Shown here piece by piece: positions 25,506-37,688 of a stretch of 64,000 bases of DNA. The notes under the pieces were generated by a model, which was not told where the DNA came from, made no database searches, and saw only the letters and a list, made by a program, of their open reading frames with translations. The DNA is taken from contig NC_089581.1 of assembly GCF_019320115.1 (NCBI RefSeq), positions 73,396,101 to 73,460,100 of the forward strand, written 5' to 3'. A program made the position numbers and the translations under genes. Each line of letters opens with the position of its first letter. Position 1 is the first letter of the stretch. This DNA is from Miscanthus floridulus (Eukaryota; Streptophyta; Magnoliopsida; Poales; Poaceae).

Positions 25506-25762
25506 GAACGAAAAGGTGTCAAGGGGAAAGTCGTTACAACGAGCTAGCTAGTTGTTGAACATGGAGTGTTTATGTAAGTATGTGTTTGTAAGACTTTATT
25601 TATGGATGCATGTGAGACTATATATTTATGTACGTGTGTAAGACTACATATTTTTGTATGTGTGTGAGACTACATTTATGCATGTGTGTGAGACTACCCT
25701 TCGCAACATCCAGATGACTCTATTTGAACATCCACTCTATTACTACTAAAACTTTATGAAAT
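25506..25762. other. Short repeats after the transposase
   Basis: Non-coding. A 25-35-bp phrase containing GTGTGTGAGACTAC recurs about four times (25575-25695). Confidence 0.6.
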
Positions 25763-26410
25763 CACTTAACACTTTATGAAATGAAGAAATGACCAAAATA
25801 AAAGTAGGAGATCTTGACGAGTTATACAACTTTTATATTCATCACATTTACAGCTAAAATCATTTAGTGTTTGAAAATTAGGTTTGAAGCTGTCATTTTC
25901 TAAAATTTAAAATTTGAATTATTCAAAATTAGTGACAAAGATAGATAACTAGACTAAAATATTAGAGCATGATTTTAGAAAATTTTAGAAAAAAAATCAT
26001 CATATTTGGAGTTAGTATGAGGGAGAAAAACTAGTTACAAGTTTTTGCCACAGATTAAAAAGGGAAATCACACTTGTTCATCATTAATCATCATGAACAG
26101 TTGTGCTTTTACTTTTTAATCTCTAGGTAAAATTTGTAACTAGTCTTTCTCCCTCATACTAACTCCAAATGTAATGATTTTTTTAATAAATTTTTCTAAA
26201 ATCTTGCCCTATCAAGTTTGTGTGTTGATTTGGTCATTCTTTTCATTTGACAAAGTTTGAGCACTTTAAATTTTCAAATTTAAAAAAATGATAAGTTCGA
26301 ACGACATTTTCAACCATTAAATGATTTCAGCTGAAAAAGTGATGGATACCAAAGTTGTATAACTCATCAAGATCTACAACTTTTATTTTGATCATTTCTT
26401 CATCTAACAA
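25763..26410. repeat. Long inverted repeat (hairpin) inside the third CACTA
   Basis: The left arm (about 25763-26080) and right arm (about 26090-26410) are complementary almost end to end. For example TTTGGAGTTAGTATGAGGGA on the left pairs with its complement at 26150-26168, and GAAGAAATGACCAAAATAAA pairs with TTTTATTTTGATCATTTCTT. The loop is about 10 nt near 26083. Arms look roughly 80% complementary by eye. A transcript running on from the transposase gene would fold into a stem of about 310 bp. Confidence 0.88.
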
Positions 26411-26499
26411 AGTGATATTAAATATTATTCATGAATCAACATGTTTCTCGTATAGTTCAGGAAAATATGAGTCATATGTGAATTTATGAACAATGTTTA

Positions 26500-26930
26500 C
26501 TAATGCTTTATCACATGAAGAAGTGACCAAAATAAAAGTTGTAGATAGTGAAGAGTTCAACAACTTTTATGTTCACGACTTTTATTGTTGAAATCATTTA
26601 AGGTTTTAAAATCTTGTTTGAAGTTGCCAATTATTGAAATTCAAAATTTCAACTATTTCAATTTGGTCAAATGAAAATATGATCAAACTAAAAGTTATAC
26701 ATATTGATGAGTTCTATAACTTTGGTATTCATGAGTTTTTCATCTGAAATTATTTACTCTTTCAAAATATTGTTTCAAGTTGAAATTGTTTGAATTTCAA
26801 AATTTGAATCGTTCAAACAAGTCACGTGATAAGATGACAAAAATAAAAGTTGTACATGTTGATGAGTTATATAACTTTTATGTTTACAACATTTTTATTT
26901 TATTTCATTTAATGTCATAAAATTGTAGTC
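26500..26930. repeat. Direct repeats related to the hairpin arm
   Basis: The phrase AAAATAAAAGTTGTA...GATGAGTT.TATAACTTTTATGTTCA recurs near 26526, 26690 and 26838 at roughly 150-160-bp spacing, and also in both hairpin arms. No coding capacity. Confidence 0.7.
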
Positions 26931-27161
26931 GAAGTTTTAAAATTCAAAATTTAAATTTTTGTTTTTTTGGTTTTCTATATTGTTTTGACTACAATTGTTT
27001 ATATATATATATTTCTTCATATATAGAATAATACAAAATATTATATTTGTGCATATATACAATTGTTTTTATATTACTTTTATTTTGGTCACAATTGTTT
27101 TATATATACACAATTGTTTTTATAATATAGAATTAATAATTTTAAAAAATAAAAAATATTT

Positions 27162-27297
27162 GTAGGGGCGGTTGGATTAGGAACCGCCCTGACAAATGTA
27201 TTTGTAGGGGCGGCTGGATCAGGAACCGCCCCTACAAATGCATTTGTAGGGGCGGCTGGATCAGAAACCGCCCCTACAAATCATCCCGACTATAAAA
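27162..27297 (+). promoter_or_regulatory. Internal repeat array and second CACTA promoter
   Basis: Three pairs of TTTGTAGGGGCGGCT and complement (27162-27280), then a TATA box TATAAAACC at 27291. A GC-rich leader follows. This copies the layout of the left terminus and would drive the second gene. Confidence 0.72.
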
Positions 27298-27299
27298 CC

Positions 27300-30200
27300 A
27301 GGGGCGCACGGGTGTTGTCTGCTGTTGGGCGCTCTCTTCTCCTCCGACACCGTTAGGCTGCCCCGCCGACGCCGGCCCACGCCCTTCCCCGCCGACGCTG
27401 GCCCGCGCCTCTTCCCCGCACCCGCACGCCCCATCTCCGCACCCGCGCGCCCCCTCCCCGCACCTACGCCCCCTCGCCGCACCCGCGCGCCTGCTCCTCC
27501 CCGCCCTAGGGTTACTAGAGGAGCGGCGACGCCGTCGGCGAGCGAGGAGCCTTCAGCCTCCAATAGTCCAGCCTCGATGGAGGATCCAATCCGAAGCGAG
27601 AGACCTGAAACCTGCGGCTACGAGGGACGCGGGACCACGACGAGCGTCGTCGACGCGCAAGCAACGGTGAGGTCGTCCCCGATCTGAACTTTTTTGTTTT
27701 TGTTTCCCCCCCCCCCCCCTCGTTCTCAAGCGACATGGTGACAGCAAGAGAGAGTTGGGAATCAGGATGGATCATGGAACCCCCCAAGGGCCACTTCCTC
27801 CTCCGATTCAACTGACCTCGGTTGATGATTGGCCTACTTGCTGCTATAGAGAGAGATTATGTTTATTGTTTGCCATGTATGTGCTACTGGATGGAATTCT
27901 AGTGTGTCCTACAGATGTTCGGTGTAATTCGTGCTCAAAATTACATGATCCTTGCTGAAATTATGTGCCCAAAAGAATTTTATCGACTTTTTTCCCCGCT
28001 TACCCGGCAATTAAAAAAACAGATTTTTCTACTGCTGCTCATGTTGTCAGAGGTAGAAAATGTAGCAAACTGGCATTCTGCACTTCTACTCAGGGAGGAA
28101 AAGACATACAAAAGGCACACACTGTGCTAATTTTGTGGTCAACAAGGCAGGACAGAGTTTTTACTGCTCATAGGTAGTTACATATGGTTCTGGTATTCTG
28201 AAAATACCAAAATAGCATCCTTGCAACTTGTAGTTGTGTCATGGTAGTTGCAGGAATCATGAGCTCATGGCTGGGTAGTTTAGTTTAGTTTGGTCCTCCT
28301 GTGATCATGATGTCTCATAATCCTGTCGCAGTACAGGGAGCATTTTGTTAACCCTTTATTTGGTCCTTAATAAATCTTCGTTCCTAAGTACTATGTTTAT
28401 AGCTGGATCCACAATCGCTGCATTACCAGTTTATCACCTTTATATAGTCTGGCTTTCTGCGAAAGTTTGTAGTCCTTGTGCTGCTTGCTACTCCAACTGA
28501 CATTATTGTTGTTTGACAATATAATCAGGTAGTTTTCCTGTCCAAAGCACAGACAAGATGGTTAACGCAATCAAGGAGCTGTTCATCTCCTGGTAAGCTC
28601 CTGATACATCTAAAAATCCAGCGGCGCACCCGTGCGCCCCCTCCAACGGCTGGGCGAACCCCGCCCCACTTCGCCACCTCTTCACCGGCGATGATCACCC
28701 ACCAGGTATGCCCGCTCCCTTCTCTCCCCTTCCTTCCTTTGCGGAGCAATCTCGGTGTGCCGTCAATATCTTTTCTGATATTGCCAAACAACAATAGCAG
28801 TTTGTCATTTAGTAGTACAAGCACACATTTGAAAAGCTGATATTCTTTTGTGATCATATTTTGTTGTCGTAGTCAGCGATAAAATTCTCTAGTTGGCTGC
28901 AATGATAATCATAAGACACCAGCAAAAAAAGTTATTTAATTTAGACATTGGTGATAATGCTTGTTATCATAGGCAACCATTAGCTAGAGTGACAATGACA
29001 CCACTAATCTAAATATAGGCTATATACTGATGCCTCTTAATTTTCAGCGAACCAAATGCATATATGCATTGTTATCATCGATCGACATGAGGCAAAGTAT
29101 GCAAATTAATTAAATATGAGCGCACACATCTATATATGTGTGTGTCATAGACATACAGGTACAGGTCCTGCCGTCCTGTTACGTCTAGCTGCAAAGTACC
29201 TCTTTCATCTTCTGCACAGGTTGTCATGTATTTTTTTATTTGTTACTTACATACTCTATGTAGGTAGATAATGGTTTCAATTATGACATCTGCCTAGGCT
29301 TATAGAGCATGATATTGCTTAAAAACAAAGTAGTCTGTTTCTAAGTTTCAGTGAATTCAGTAGTTGTTTACATTTATACACATTGTTAGGTGAGCTTTAC
29401 CAGTGATGGTATTAGTGATAGCTAGTTTGTTTTTCTAGTTTTCAATAATCTTCACAAGTCTGCAGCTTCCGTAAGTTACAAATCCATATGCATATATCTG
29501 TAAAATAGCCCTATGTTAGTTTCGGGAATGAAATTCTTGATTCTATAATTACCTTTTGTATAGAATCAGAATGTTCAACTGTGCATCAGTTCTGAGTTGT
29601 TGGCATTATTGACATGTCTGTTAAGTTCTAAGTTGACATTATTGTTGGCATTATTGACATGTGTTGGCATTATTGACATGTCTATTAAGTGAAATTGTGA
29701 AAACATGCTATTTGATTTTCGGCCTTTGTGGTTTGGTCTAGGATTGAGCTCACATGTACAGCTATTTTATTCATCTCTAGGGTGTGATTGAAATTGGGTC
29801 TATCTATCCACACAGCCAGTAGTTGTGATTATAGTTATGTTTCTGTTTGGTAAATTCATATGTCCATGATGTTAATGATAAAGTTGGTTTCTCATCATTC
29901 GTAGTAGTCACCCAAGAGATTTCGCCCTACCAGGCTTGGTAGGTACTGTTGTTTAGCTTAGTAGTACCTATGCTAGCAAGATCTGACCAATAGCAGTTTG
30001 TCTTTTTTTATGTGAAAGTTAGGAGTAACAATGTTTTATTGCAATTTGATGGTGCAGCAGCTTGGCTTGAATTTGTGAAGTGAAGTGTCACTTTTGTGCA
30101 ACAGTGAATACTCTATTCAAGTAATCATTAGCTGATATTTGAAGGATTAGTCTATTTCTTTTGCATGATTAAGTGAACATGTATCTGGTCCTCATTGCTA

Positions 30201-31384
30201 AATATTTGTGACCTGAACTGTTGTTGTTGTCATTTGTGTGTGTAGGTAGCAGTCCAACTGCTGCCATAGCATACAGTCAAATCTTTTGAAAATTGTGAAC
30301 TGTTGTTTTGCTTCCGTGTGAGGTATTGAGTTCTAATCGGTCCCAGTGTAAACTGTCTGAAGTTGGCTTGTGTGATCTTGATGATTAGAAGATAGGTCTG
30401 CTAGGTTGGAACTAGGATATATTACTGAGCTGTATTACTAAGAAGTTGCTTGCTTGCTGTATTATTAATTCCAGCATGAAACTTAGATGGCTCTTGAACT
30501 CTTGAAAATAGACTGTTTTATATATGCCAACTGTTTTAATATATGCTTATATATGCCCACTGTTTTATATATGCACAGTGAGTCTTCTTGCTGCTGCTCT
30601 ACTGCTGCTGTCCTCTTCCCTATACTCTTAGAAACTACTACTACTCTGTTGTTGTCCTCTTCCCTATACTCTGCTCTACTACTGCTGCTGTCCTCTTCCC
30701 TATACTCTTAGAAACTACTGTCCTCCTACTGCTGATGTTGTTCTACTACTACTCTAGTGTTGGCTACTGCTCTGCCGTCTTCCCTATACTCTTAGAAACT
30801 ACTACTGGTACTAGCTAGCTGCTAGCTACTCTACTTATTGCTAGCTACTCTCCTACTACTACTAGCTGGCTATCTAAGTTACCAGATTTTGATCTGCAGG
30901 GGTCTTCCAACCATGTGGCAGCAGTCAACTGTTTTTTGGCTATTTTTCCTATCCTCTATGTTTGGGAAGCAGCAGCTGCTTATTTTTACACCTTTTCCTC
31001 TCTATGTTTGTTAAGCAGCTATTGCCTTTTTTTGCCAAATCTCCCCTCTCCTCTCCTTTGTTTTGCCGATGATGAAATTGTCTAAGTCCATACATTATAT
31101 GGAATATGAGCTGATGATCAATAACTTATGAGGAACTTGGTATCATTAGCAGCCGCCCCTACATTACCTTCTCATCTCTTCTCTGTTATGATGCCTTGAT
31201 CCTCTAAGTTCAAGATCAGATGATGATTGACATGTTTCTGAGGCCTCTACCACTGCTACTTCTCATTTTTTATATATTGTTGTTTTATAGGACTACTTTG
31301 GTTTATAGACCTTTTTGATTTCTTATACCTTCTCGCGTACCTAAATCACACTTTCTTGCATCTATTAGAACAAAGCGCGAAATA
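27300..31384 (+). other. Leader/intron region of the second CACTA gene
   Basis: A GC-rich stretch 27325-27687 is open for 120 codons (Pro/Arg-rich, probably leader, not a known domain) and ends near a GTGAGG donor at 27667. A 14-base C run lies near 27706. The rest is non-coding, with a cluster of short duplications (TTGGCATTATTGACATGT, three copies at 29600-29690) and a CTACTG-rich low-complexity zone at 30575-30870. In that zone CTCTTCCCTATACTCT recurs four times. Confidence 0.5.
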
Positions 31385-34300
31385 ATGTCGTGGACACCAG
31401 ACAGTGCAGCCCGATGCCCTGAGCATGATGAGCAGCCAACCTATGAGGAGCAAGCACTAGAGGACCAGCTTACTCAGGAGCAGTTCGATAACAAGGTAGA
31501 AAAGGATCTAGAAGTGATGCTTACTCAAGAGTTGTGTGATGAGGAGGAAGGGGGAGCAGGAGAGGCTGCTGAAGGCGAAGAAGAAGAGGATGATGATGAT
31601 GATGACTCAGAAGAGGGATATGAAAGTCCTGAGGATCATTTCTCACGTGAAGCCAGAAGTAGGCCAACAGAGGAAGATTTGGACAAGGATTTTGATCCGA
31701 ACGAGGAGGGAGGGAAAAAGCCTTAGCTTGTAAATTTTGCTAAAGCTTTAGCTATGTTACCTCTGCTAACACTTTAACCTATCGTATATACAGGTCCCTC
31801 CTGAAACTCGGAAAAGACGACGTCGACGTCCGCGACATCTTGCTGGACAAGACGTAATAGAGGAAAGGAGAGCAGAGGCAACAGCCACAGAGACAGATCA
31901 CGATGCCTCTGCTCCATAACCTCAAGACACAACCACGACTACCAAGCCTAAGAGGAAATGAGGGGATAGAAAAAGAAATCTATATCCAGATAAGGCATGC
32001 TATGTGATAACAGAGGTCGGGCCAATAGGGGAGATCCTTGAGCCGAAGGAATTAAGAGGACGATTCCGTAATGCGATCGGGGCCCTAGTAAGAGATAAAT
32101 TGAACCCAGTAATCCTTAACTAGAAAGAGGTACCAGAGAACACAAAGAATGAACTATGGGATAGGCAGCTAAAACTTAATTTTAGATTTCTGGAGGGTAA
32201 GCACGAATTGGTAAAAAATACTTTCAGGATGATGGGAGAGTCATTCCGACGTTTGAGGTCGGAGCTCAACACGAAGTATATCCAAAAGGGGTTAACTCCC
32301 TTCAAAGAGTTCGGCAAAATAACTCCTAGTCAATGGGAGGAGCTCGTGGCTCAGAAGACTTCATCGGAGGCATTGGAGCTCAGTGCCCATAACACCGAGC
32401 TGGCAAAGAGGAACAAATACCACCATCATCTAGGCTCTAGTGGCTACTATGCTAAGGAAGAGCAGTTTAGGAAGATGGATGAAGAGGCCATAGCTGCTAG
32501 GAATATTGATCTGATGAATTTGAAGGTACGCTCAAAGAACCAGATATATGCGAGGAGTACAGAATCATCCAGCGGTAATCTTAAGTTTCATAAGCTAGAG
32601 ACCCAAGAGGCAGTATCAAGGATACTGAAATATGCTGAAGACAAGGAGAATGGCTCATTCAATCCTTCCAGAGAGAGGGACGAGCTTAGCCTTGGCTTGG
32701 GAAATAAGGAGCACACAGGCCGCACCAGGGGGCTAGGAAAAAGGATGACCTAAAAGCAAGGATTCGAAGAGGATAGGCACATATACAAGAAACATGACAG
32801 AGACCGGGAGACTAGTCTTGAGCTCCAAGTGAAGGCTCTAGTTGCGAAGGCGCTGGAGGAGCAAGGACTGTCTACAGAGTCACGGATATTAGTGATGCCA
32901 CTGGGAGAACTGGCATTAGTTGGCAGACCTCCGAAAGTTCCTAGCAGTCAAGGTTCCACTGCAGCCACAACCCCCATCGATCGCATATGGGAACCAACTA
33001 GTTGCACCTTGGTGTTTCTCAGTGGCCGGCAGAACACTATGATGGAGGTGGCAATGGGTGTGGCACATCCTCCCGGTGGCTTACACCACAATAATAAGAT
33101 ACCACCGGACTATAGTAGGGTCAAGGTGCATATAGTGAAGCTTGAGTTCATGCAGTGGAAGGATAGACTACGCAACTCCTGAGGGGCTGGTGTTACTCAG
33201 AGGCATTATGGGGCAGTTCATCCTCTAGCACAAACAGGACATTATATTGACTGTTTCTTTGCCGCCTCCCCCTCTCCCAAATTTGGAGCGAGTTGTTGAG
33301 GTCGGGGAGATATTTTCACCGTCTTGTGACCCCCACATTCCTGAGATGCCATATTCTTCTCCGCCTCCTAGCAAGCATGTGCCTGATGAGATGCCACAAC
33401 CTTCTACAGCTCATACCGAGCAAGTGCATCATGAGATACCATAGTCTTCTCAACAAGCACAGCCGATACATGAACAACGAGTGCCTCCTGAAGAAGGTGA
33501 TGCACAAGAAGATGAGGACGTGCCTGAATGGGAACTTTGAAAGAAGCATCCAATCACCATAAGGCCAGTTTATGTTCTGATCAAAGACGTCTCGTCGGTG
33601 TCTAAGTGGTTTTCCCATGACTAGTTCAAGCCTGAGAACCAAGTTAAAAAGTCCCATCACGGGGTTCTGAGGAGGCCGTCACTAGCAAACTCCATCAAAT
33701 TACAAAGTAGTATCCAAATGTTGATGCCATCGAATAGTCAAAGGATTGCCCGAAAACATATAAAAGAGGCAAGCCCTTCCTACCAAACCAGGACATCCAG
33801 CGCCTACCACTTGGAATGAGAAGGTTCCATGATTGGTACTTGCGTGTTCTCCCAACAAGCATAGATCTCATACAAGCATGCTTCCCCACTGGCATATTTG
33901 GAAGCCCAGCCGGGAAAATTGTCTTTGACTTTAATGACATGCACACATGCTTTCACCTAGGAGAAATGGAGATGAATCTAATTCGCACGTGGTGCCTGTA
34001 AGTCCTTGTCCTCCCGATATGATATGAATGTAAGCTTTGAATTTTGTTGTAACTAACCCACGCCATGATTTATAGAATGTAAGTGCACATTGTCAAACAA
34101 ATGCCAAGTATGAAAGTCGGGTATGTAGACCCTCAAGCTATAGCCCAAACAAATTTTAATTACCCTAAATGGTGGACACTGGATGCCAAAGAGCTAGCTG
34201 CTGCAAAGACTCTTCGGAAGAAAGAGCGCATCGGTACGGCAAAACTAAGGGAGGAGTCCCTTAAGATTGCGGCATACATTGTCCTGGCTTTCAAAAATCT

Positions 34301-35180
34301 CCAACAACACTCTACTATATGGCTACCATGCAACTTCGAGTAAGTTCAACTCTATACTTAAAGCTTTGTTCGATATATTTTATTCGATGCAAAAGAGCTT
34401 ATCTAGTTCTATAATTAAATTCATGCAGCAACCACTGGATTTGTATAGCCATCGATGTCGGGAGGAGCATGGCATGGGTCTTTGATTCATTAGATAGGGA
34501 CACGGTGACATACAAAGACTTCATATCGATTCTCAAGACGTATACATATCGACAATCCCCATTAGCTTATATGTTTGTATGCATACTTGTAACGTTCACT
34601 TTTGGATACTAACAAGTTGTATTTGCTAAAATAATTCGAACAGGGCATTTAGGTTCTATGTCACTAATCATTATGGAAGGCATGATCCAGCAAGGAAGAA
34701 AAAGCTGGCTATAAAAACACTGTGCAGTAAGTGTAACTTACTTCTTCAGTACTCCGTTACATGGCTGTCAAAAGCATTACTTAACATTTTTATATATAAA
34801 ACACACAGTGCCCCAAGCAGAAGCCTAGGATTGTACATTGTGGATACTATATATGTTCTATGATGAGTAACACCGGTGCCTACAGGAGACACCCCTTAAG
34901 GGTAAGTTTGAACCTCTTCACCCGTAGTATAAAAACTTCGTACATGGTATGAAATACTAAACCGAAACTTGTTCTCTTGTAGTGGAGAGAAGAGAAAGGA
35001 ATGAAAAGAGACCCATACAAGGATGACCAACTCTTAGAGCTCGTCGGCGACCTTTGCAACTTCATATTGGACCAGATTGTACACGTCAGAGGCGCCTACC
35101 ATGACCGAGAGTCTGAGTTAGGTATAAATCCTCAGTACCAACACCTTCGTGAGACTGAAAGGCTAGCTCTAGGACGTTGA
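31385..35180 (+). pseudogene. Second CACTA gene: TNPA-like region plus Ulp1-like cysteine protease domain
   Basis: ATG at 31385 opens an acidic N-terminus (Glu/Asp run near 31575-31605). An exon from 31794 continues in one frame to 33182 with RKRRRRRPRH, then NLYPDKACYVITEVGP and FRNAIGALVRDKLNP, as in plant CACTA ORF2 proteins, and a charged coiled region. Stops at 31917, 31959, 32121, 32751 and 33180 interrupt it without any indel. After a frame change and smaller exons, a C48 (Ulp1-like) protease fold appears. It has His in NHWICIAIDV (codon 34433), Asp in WVFDSLD (34484) and Cys in HCGYYIC (34839). The end is TGA 35178. Ulp1 enzymes cleave SUMO-type conjugates; the transposon versions have no settled role. 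All three catalytic residues survive here although the gene does not. Confidence 0.8.
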
Positions 35181-35280
35181 TAACAATGTATATGAAATTT
35201 GTATATTTAATGATGGATTGCATATATTCTTGTGAATTGAACTTGTAATTGTAGTTTATAGAATACTCTTGTGCTTGTAG

Positions 35281-35396
35281 TCGCGGTCGCGGGGCGTTCG
35301 GCAATGCGAACGCGGTTCGAAACGTTGGTCGCGGGGTGTTCGGCAATGCGAACGCAGTTTGGAACGTTGGTCGCAGGACGTTTGGCAACGAGATTT
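35281..35396. repeat. GC-rich tandem repeat, nearly three copies
   Basis: GGTCGCGGGGCGTTCGGCAA followed by TGCGAACGC.GTT.GAACGTT repeats with a period of about 45-48 bp at 35285, 35328 and 35373. Confidence 0.8.
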
Positions 35397-35416
35397 TGAA
35401 TTATAAATTTGAATTT

Positions 35417-35716
35417 GAACCGCCCCTACAAATATCTGTTTGTAGGGGCGGCTGGTACTACAGTCGCCCCTACAGATCGATTTATAGGGGCGGTTGGTAA
35501 TACGAGTCGCCCCTACAGATCGATTTGTAGGGGCGGCTGGTAATACGAACCGCCCCTACAAATCGATTTGTAGGGCGGCTCAATCACCAGCCGCCCCTAT
35601 AAATCGATTTGTAGGGCGACCTGAGAACCGCCCCTACAAATACATGATTTGTAGAGACGGTTCAGTACCTGGCTAAACCGCCCCTACAAAGGGTTACCGG
35701 CCGCCCCTAAAAATGT
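35417..35716. repeat. Right subterminal array of the third CACTA
   Basis: At least ten TTTGTAGGGGCGGCT words in alternating orientation, with ATCGATTTGTAGGG spacers, ending next to the right terminal inverted repeat. Confidence 0.9.
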
Positions 35717-35730
35717 TTTTTGTAGTAGTG

Positions 35731-37431
35731 TTTGTGGGTTGTTTTCCCTCCTCTTAATGATACATGTGCATAGCACGTTCTGTACAAAAATCGTTACTCA
35801 TATGTGCACGCAATACTGCAATGGCGGTAGGAGCTTGGTAACGAGGGAGAACTCAAATTAGTTTTATCCTAATAAAGAATACATTGTTCTTACTTTAACC
35901 AAGTTTCTAGAAAAAAAATATATTAATATCTATCAGTTCATGAAGAGCCCTATCAAAACATATTTCATGAATAGTTTAATGAGACTAATTTGATGTTTTA
36001 GATCCTGACAAGTTTGATTTTTTAGAAAAAAAACTAAGACCACATAATTTGGAACACTACGTCACATATGCGACGGGGAGCCAAATCGTCCAGGGTTAAA
36101 CGGGCCACAAGCCCACAATTCTTTCAATTTTTCTAGTTTGGAGTATTAGTTTTCTTCTAACAGGCCACAAGCCCACAAAAAAATTGCTTGTTTTCATTTT
36201 CTATATTTATTAATATACTTATCATGTTTCACTTGGAGCTCACGTGTCTATATTCTAACCGGTTTGTCTATATTCTAACCGGTTCCAATACAAAGACCAG
36301 ATCCACGTGGCCGCGTCCGATTATTAAGGTCCACTAAAAAAATCATGATATTAGCGGTTGTGTCCGATTAGTAAGGTTTATTTAATAAAAAAAATCGGGT
36401 ATTGATGCAACTAGTGCAATGAACTGGCATATATCTAGTAATATAATATATATTATTTATGCCATTAATACACCGGAAGCCGCAAATCTACAGATAAACC
36501 GAGGGTGAAGGCACGGTTTCAAAATGTGACCGGCAATGTGCTGTCAGGACGTGGGTCGGTGTTTGCTCTACCGATGCGGCGACGCCACATCCAACGCGTT
36601 TCAAGGCAAAAGACGAAACCGTCGATAGAACGACTTCAGCAGTCAGCGAAACGAACAATTTTCTCTCACAAAAAAAAATCAACATAAGTTAAATTTTGGC
36701 GAAACGAACAGCATAACTATATGTTTGATAGACTAGGACTAATGATTAGCTAGAACTACTAATTAGCTGACTACTGATTAGCTCAGTCATGTTTGGATCT
36801 AAGGACTCCCAAATAGTACTATCTCAATACAAAGTCATTTATGCCCCTGAGCTTGTTTCCCAGCTCGTTGATGCTGGCGACCGGGTCTAGTTGCTCGACG
36901 GCGTTGGGAGGAAATCCGTCGGCAGGCACGAGCAACTGATGGAGCACCAGGTCCGACGTCGGCGGCAACTGATGGAGCACTAGGTTCGACGTCGGCGGCA
37001 GAGGCAGCACCCACAAATTTCTCCCCAAGGACGTGAGTAGCACGCCAACCAGATCTCCAAGGAGGCACGCCCCTCGACAAGCGCCGCACGCCCTGCCGCC
37101 GCCGCGCGTGGCCAGCCTCCGCGATGCCGCTGCGCCGCGCTGGTGTGTCATCCCGTCGCTAGGCCCGGCGCCGGCCGGGCTTGGTGCGCGGAGCCTCCCA
37201 CGTGGTTGTGCCGTGCCAGGGGCTGTCCGCAAGCGCAAGAGGAGTGGAGTCGCAGGACGGGGATGCGGGCGCACTGGGCGGTGGAGAGCGGCAGAAACGG
37301 GTGGCGGCGGCGAGCGAGAAGAAGCGGCGCGATGAAGGGGAAAAGGATGTGGTGCAGATAGTGTAGGCGTGGGTACCGGTGTCTTTTACCCAGGTACGTG
37401 AAAGTTTAGCCCCAGATAGTTTGGTTGTGAC
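35731..37431. other. Intergenic sequence between CACTA and copia
   Basis: 35731-36820 is AT-rich and non-coding, with a likely MITE remnant near 36640-36715 (GCGAAACGAACA twice). 36830-37390 is GC-rich, with several overlapping open frames on both strands and no recognisable domain. A 39-bp unit (GGCAACTGATGGAGCAC...GACGTCGGC) is present twice at 36924-36999. No gene is called. Confidence 0.4.
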
Positions 37432-37688
37432 CGTTGTGAAACGACACCTATACGTGAACGGACGTCTACAGATGAATAGGAGTCTCTTCACGAATAATCT
37501 CATCCATCAAGCACATAATTAATGAATAGGATTAGACAGTTAATTTTAGTTTCAAAGAGCATATCTTTTGGGAATAGTTGTGTCCCTCTGTGACACCCCT
37601 TCACTTGTATAAACTATAAATATATTTTCGAGATCAATGAAAGCTACAGTTCTCCCAAATCTTGTTCATTTTACATTCACTTCTAACA
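37432..37688 (+). repeat. 5' LTR of the copia element
   Basis: 257 bp. Contains CTTGTATAAACTATAAATAT (TATA region near 37605-37625) and a polyadenylation-like AATGAAA near 37636. It has an extra AAACTATA-type stretch relative to the 3' LTR. Confidence 0.9.

Larger units (their letters stand above)
21274..35730 (+). mobile_element. Large CACTA transposon with two decayed genes
   Basis: The left end CACTACGTAAAAAATG (21274) and the right end read inward, CACTACTACAAAAAAC (ending 35730), are flanked by TTT on both sides (21271-21273, 35731-35733). Length 14,457 bp. Subterminal arrays of TTTGTAGGGGCGGCT lie at both ends and, unusually, a third array lies at 27162-27281 in the middle. A TNP2-type transposase (22046-25505) and a second gene with a Ulp1-like domain (31385-35180) both read rightward. 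Both are full of stops, so the copy is dead but might be mobilised by a relative. Confidence 0.92.
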
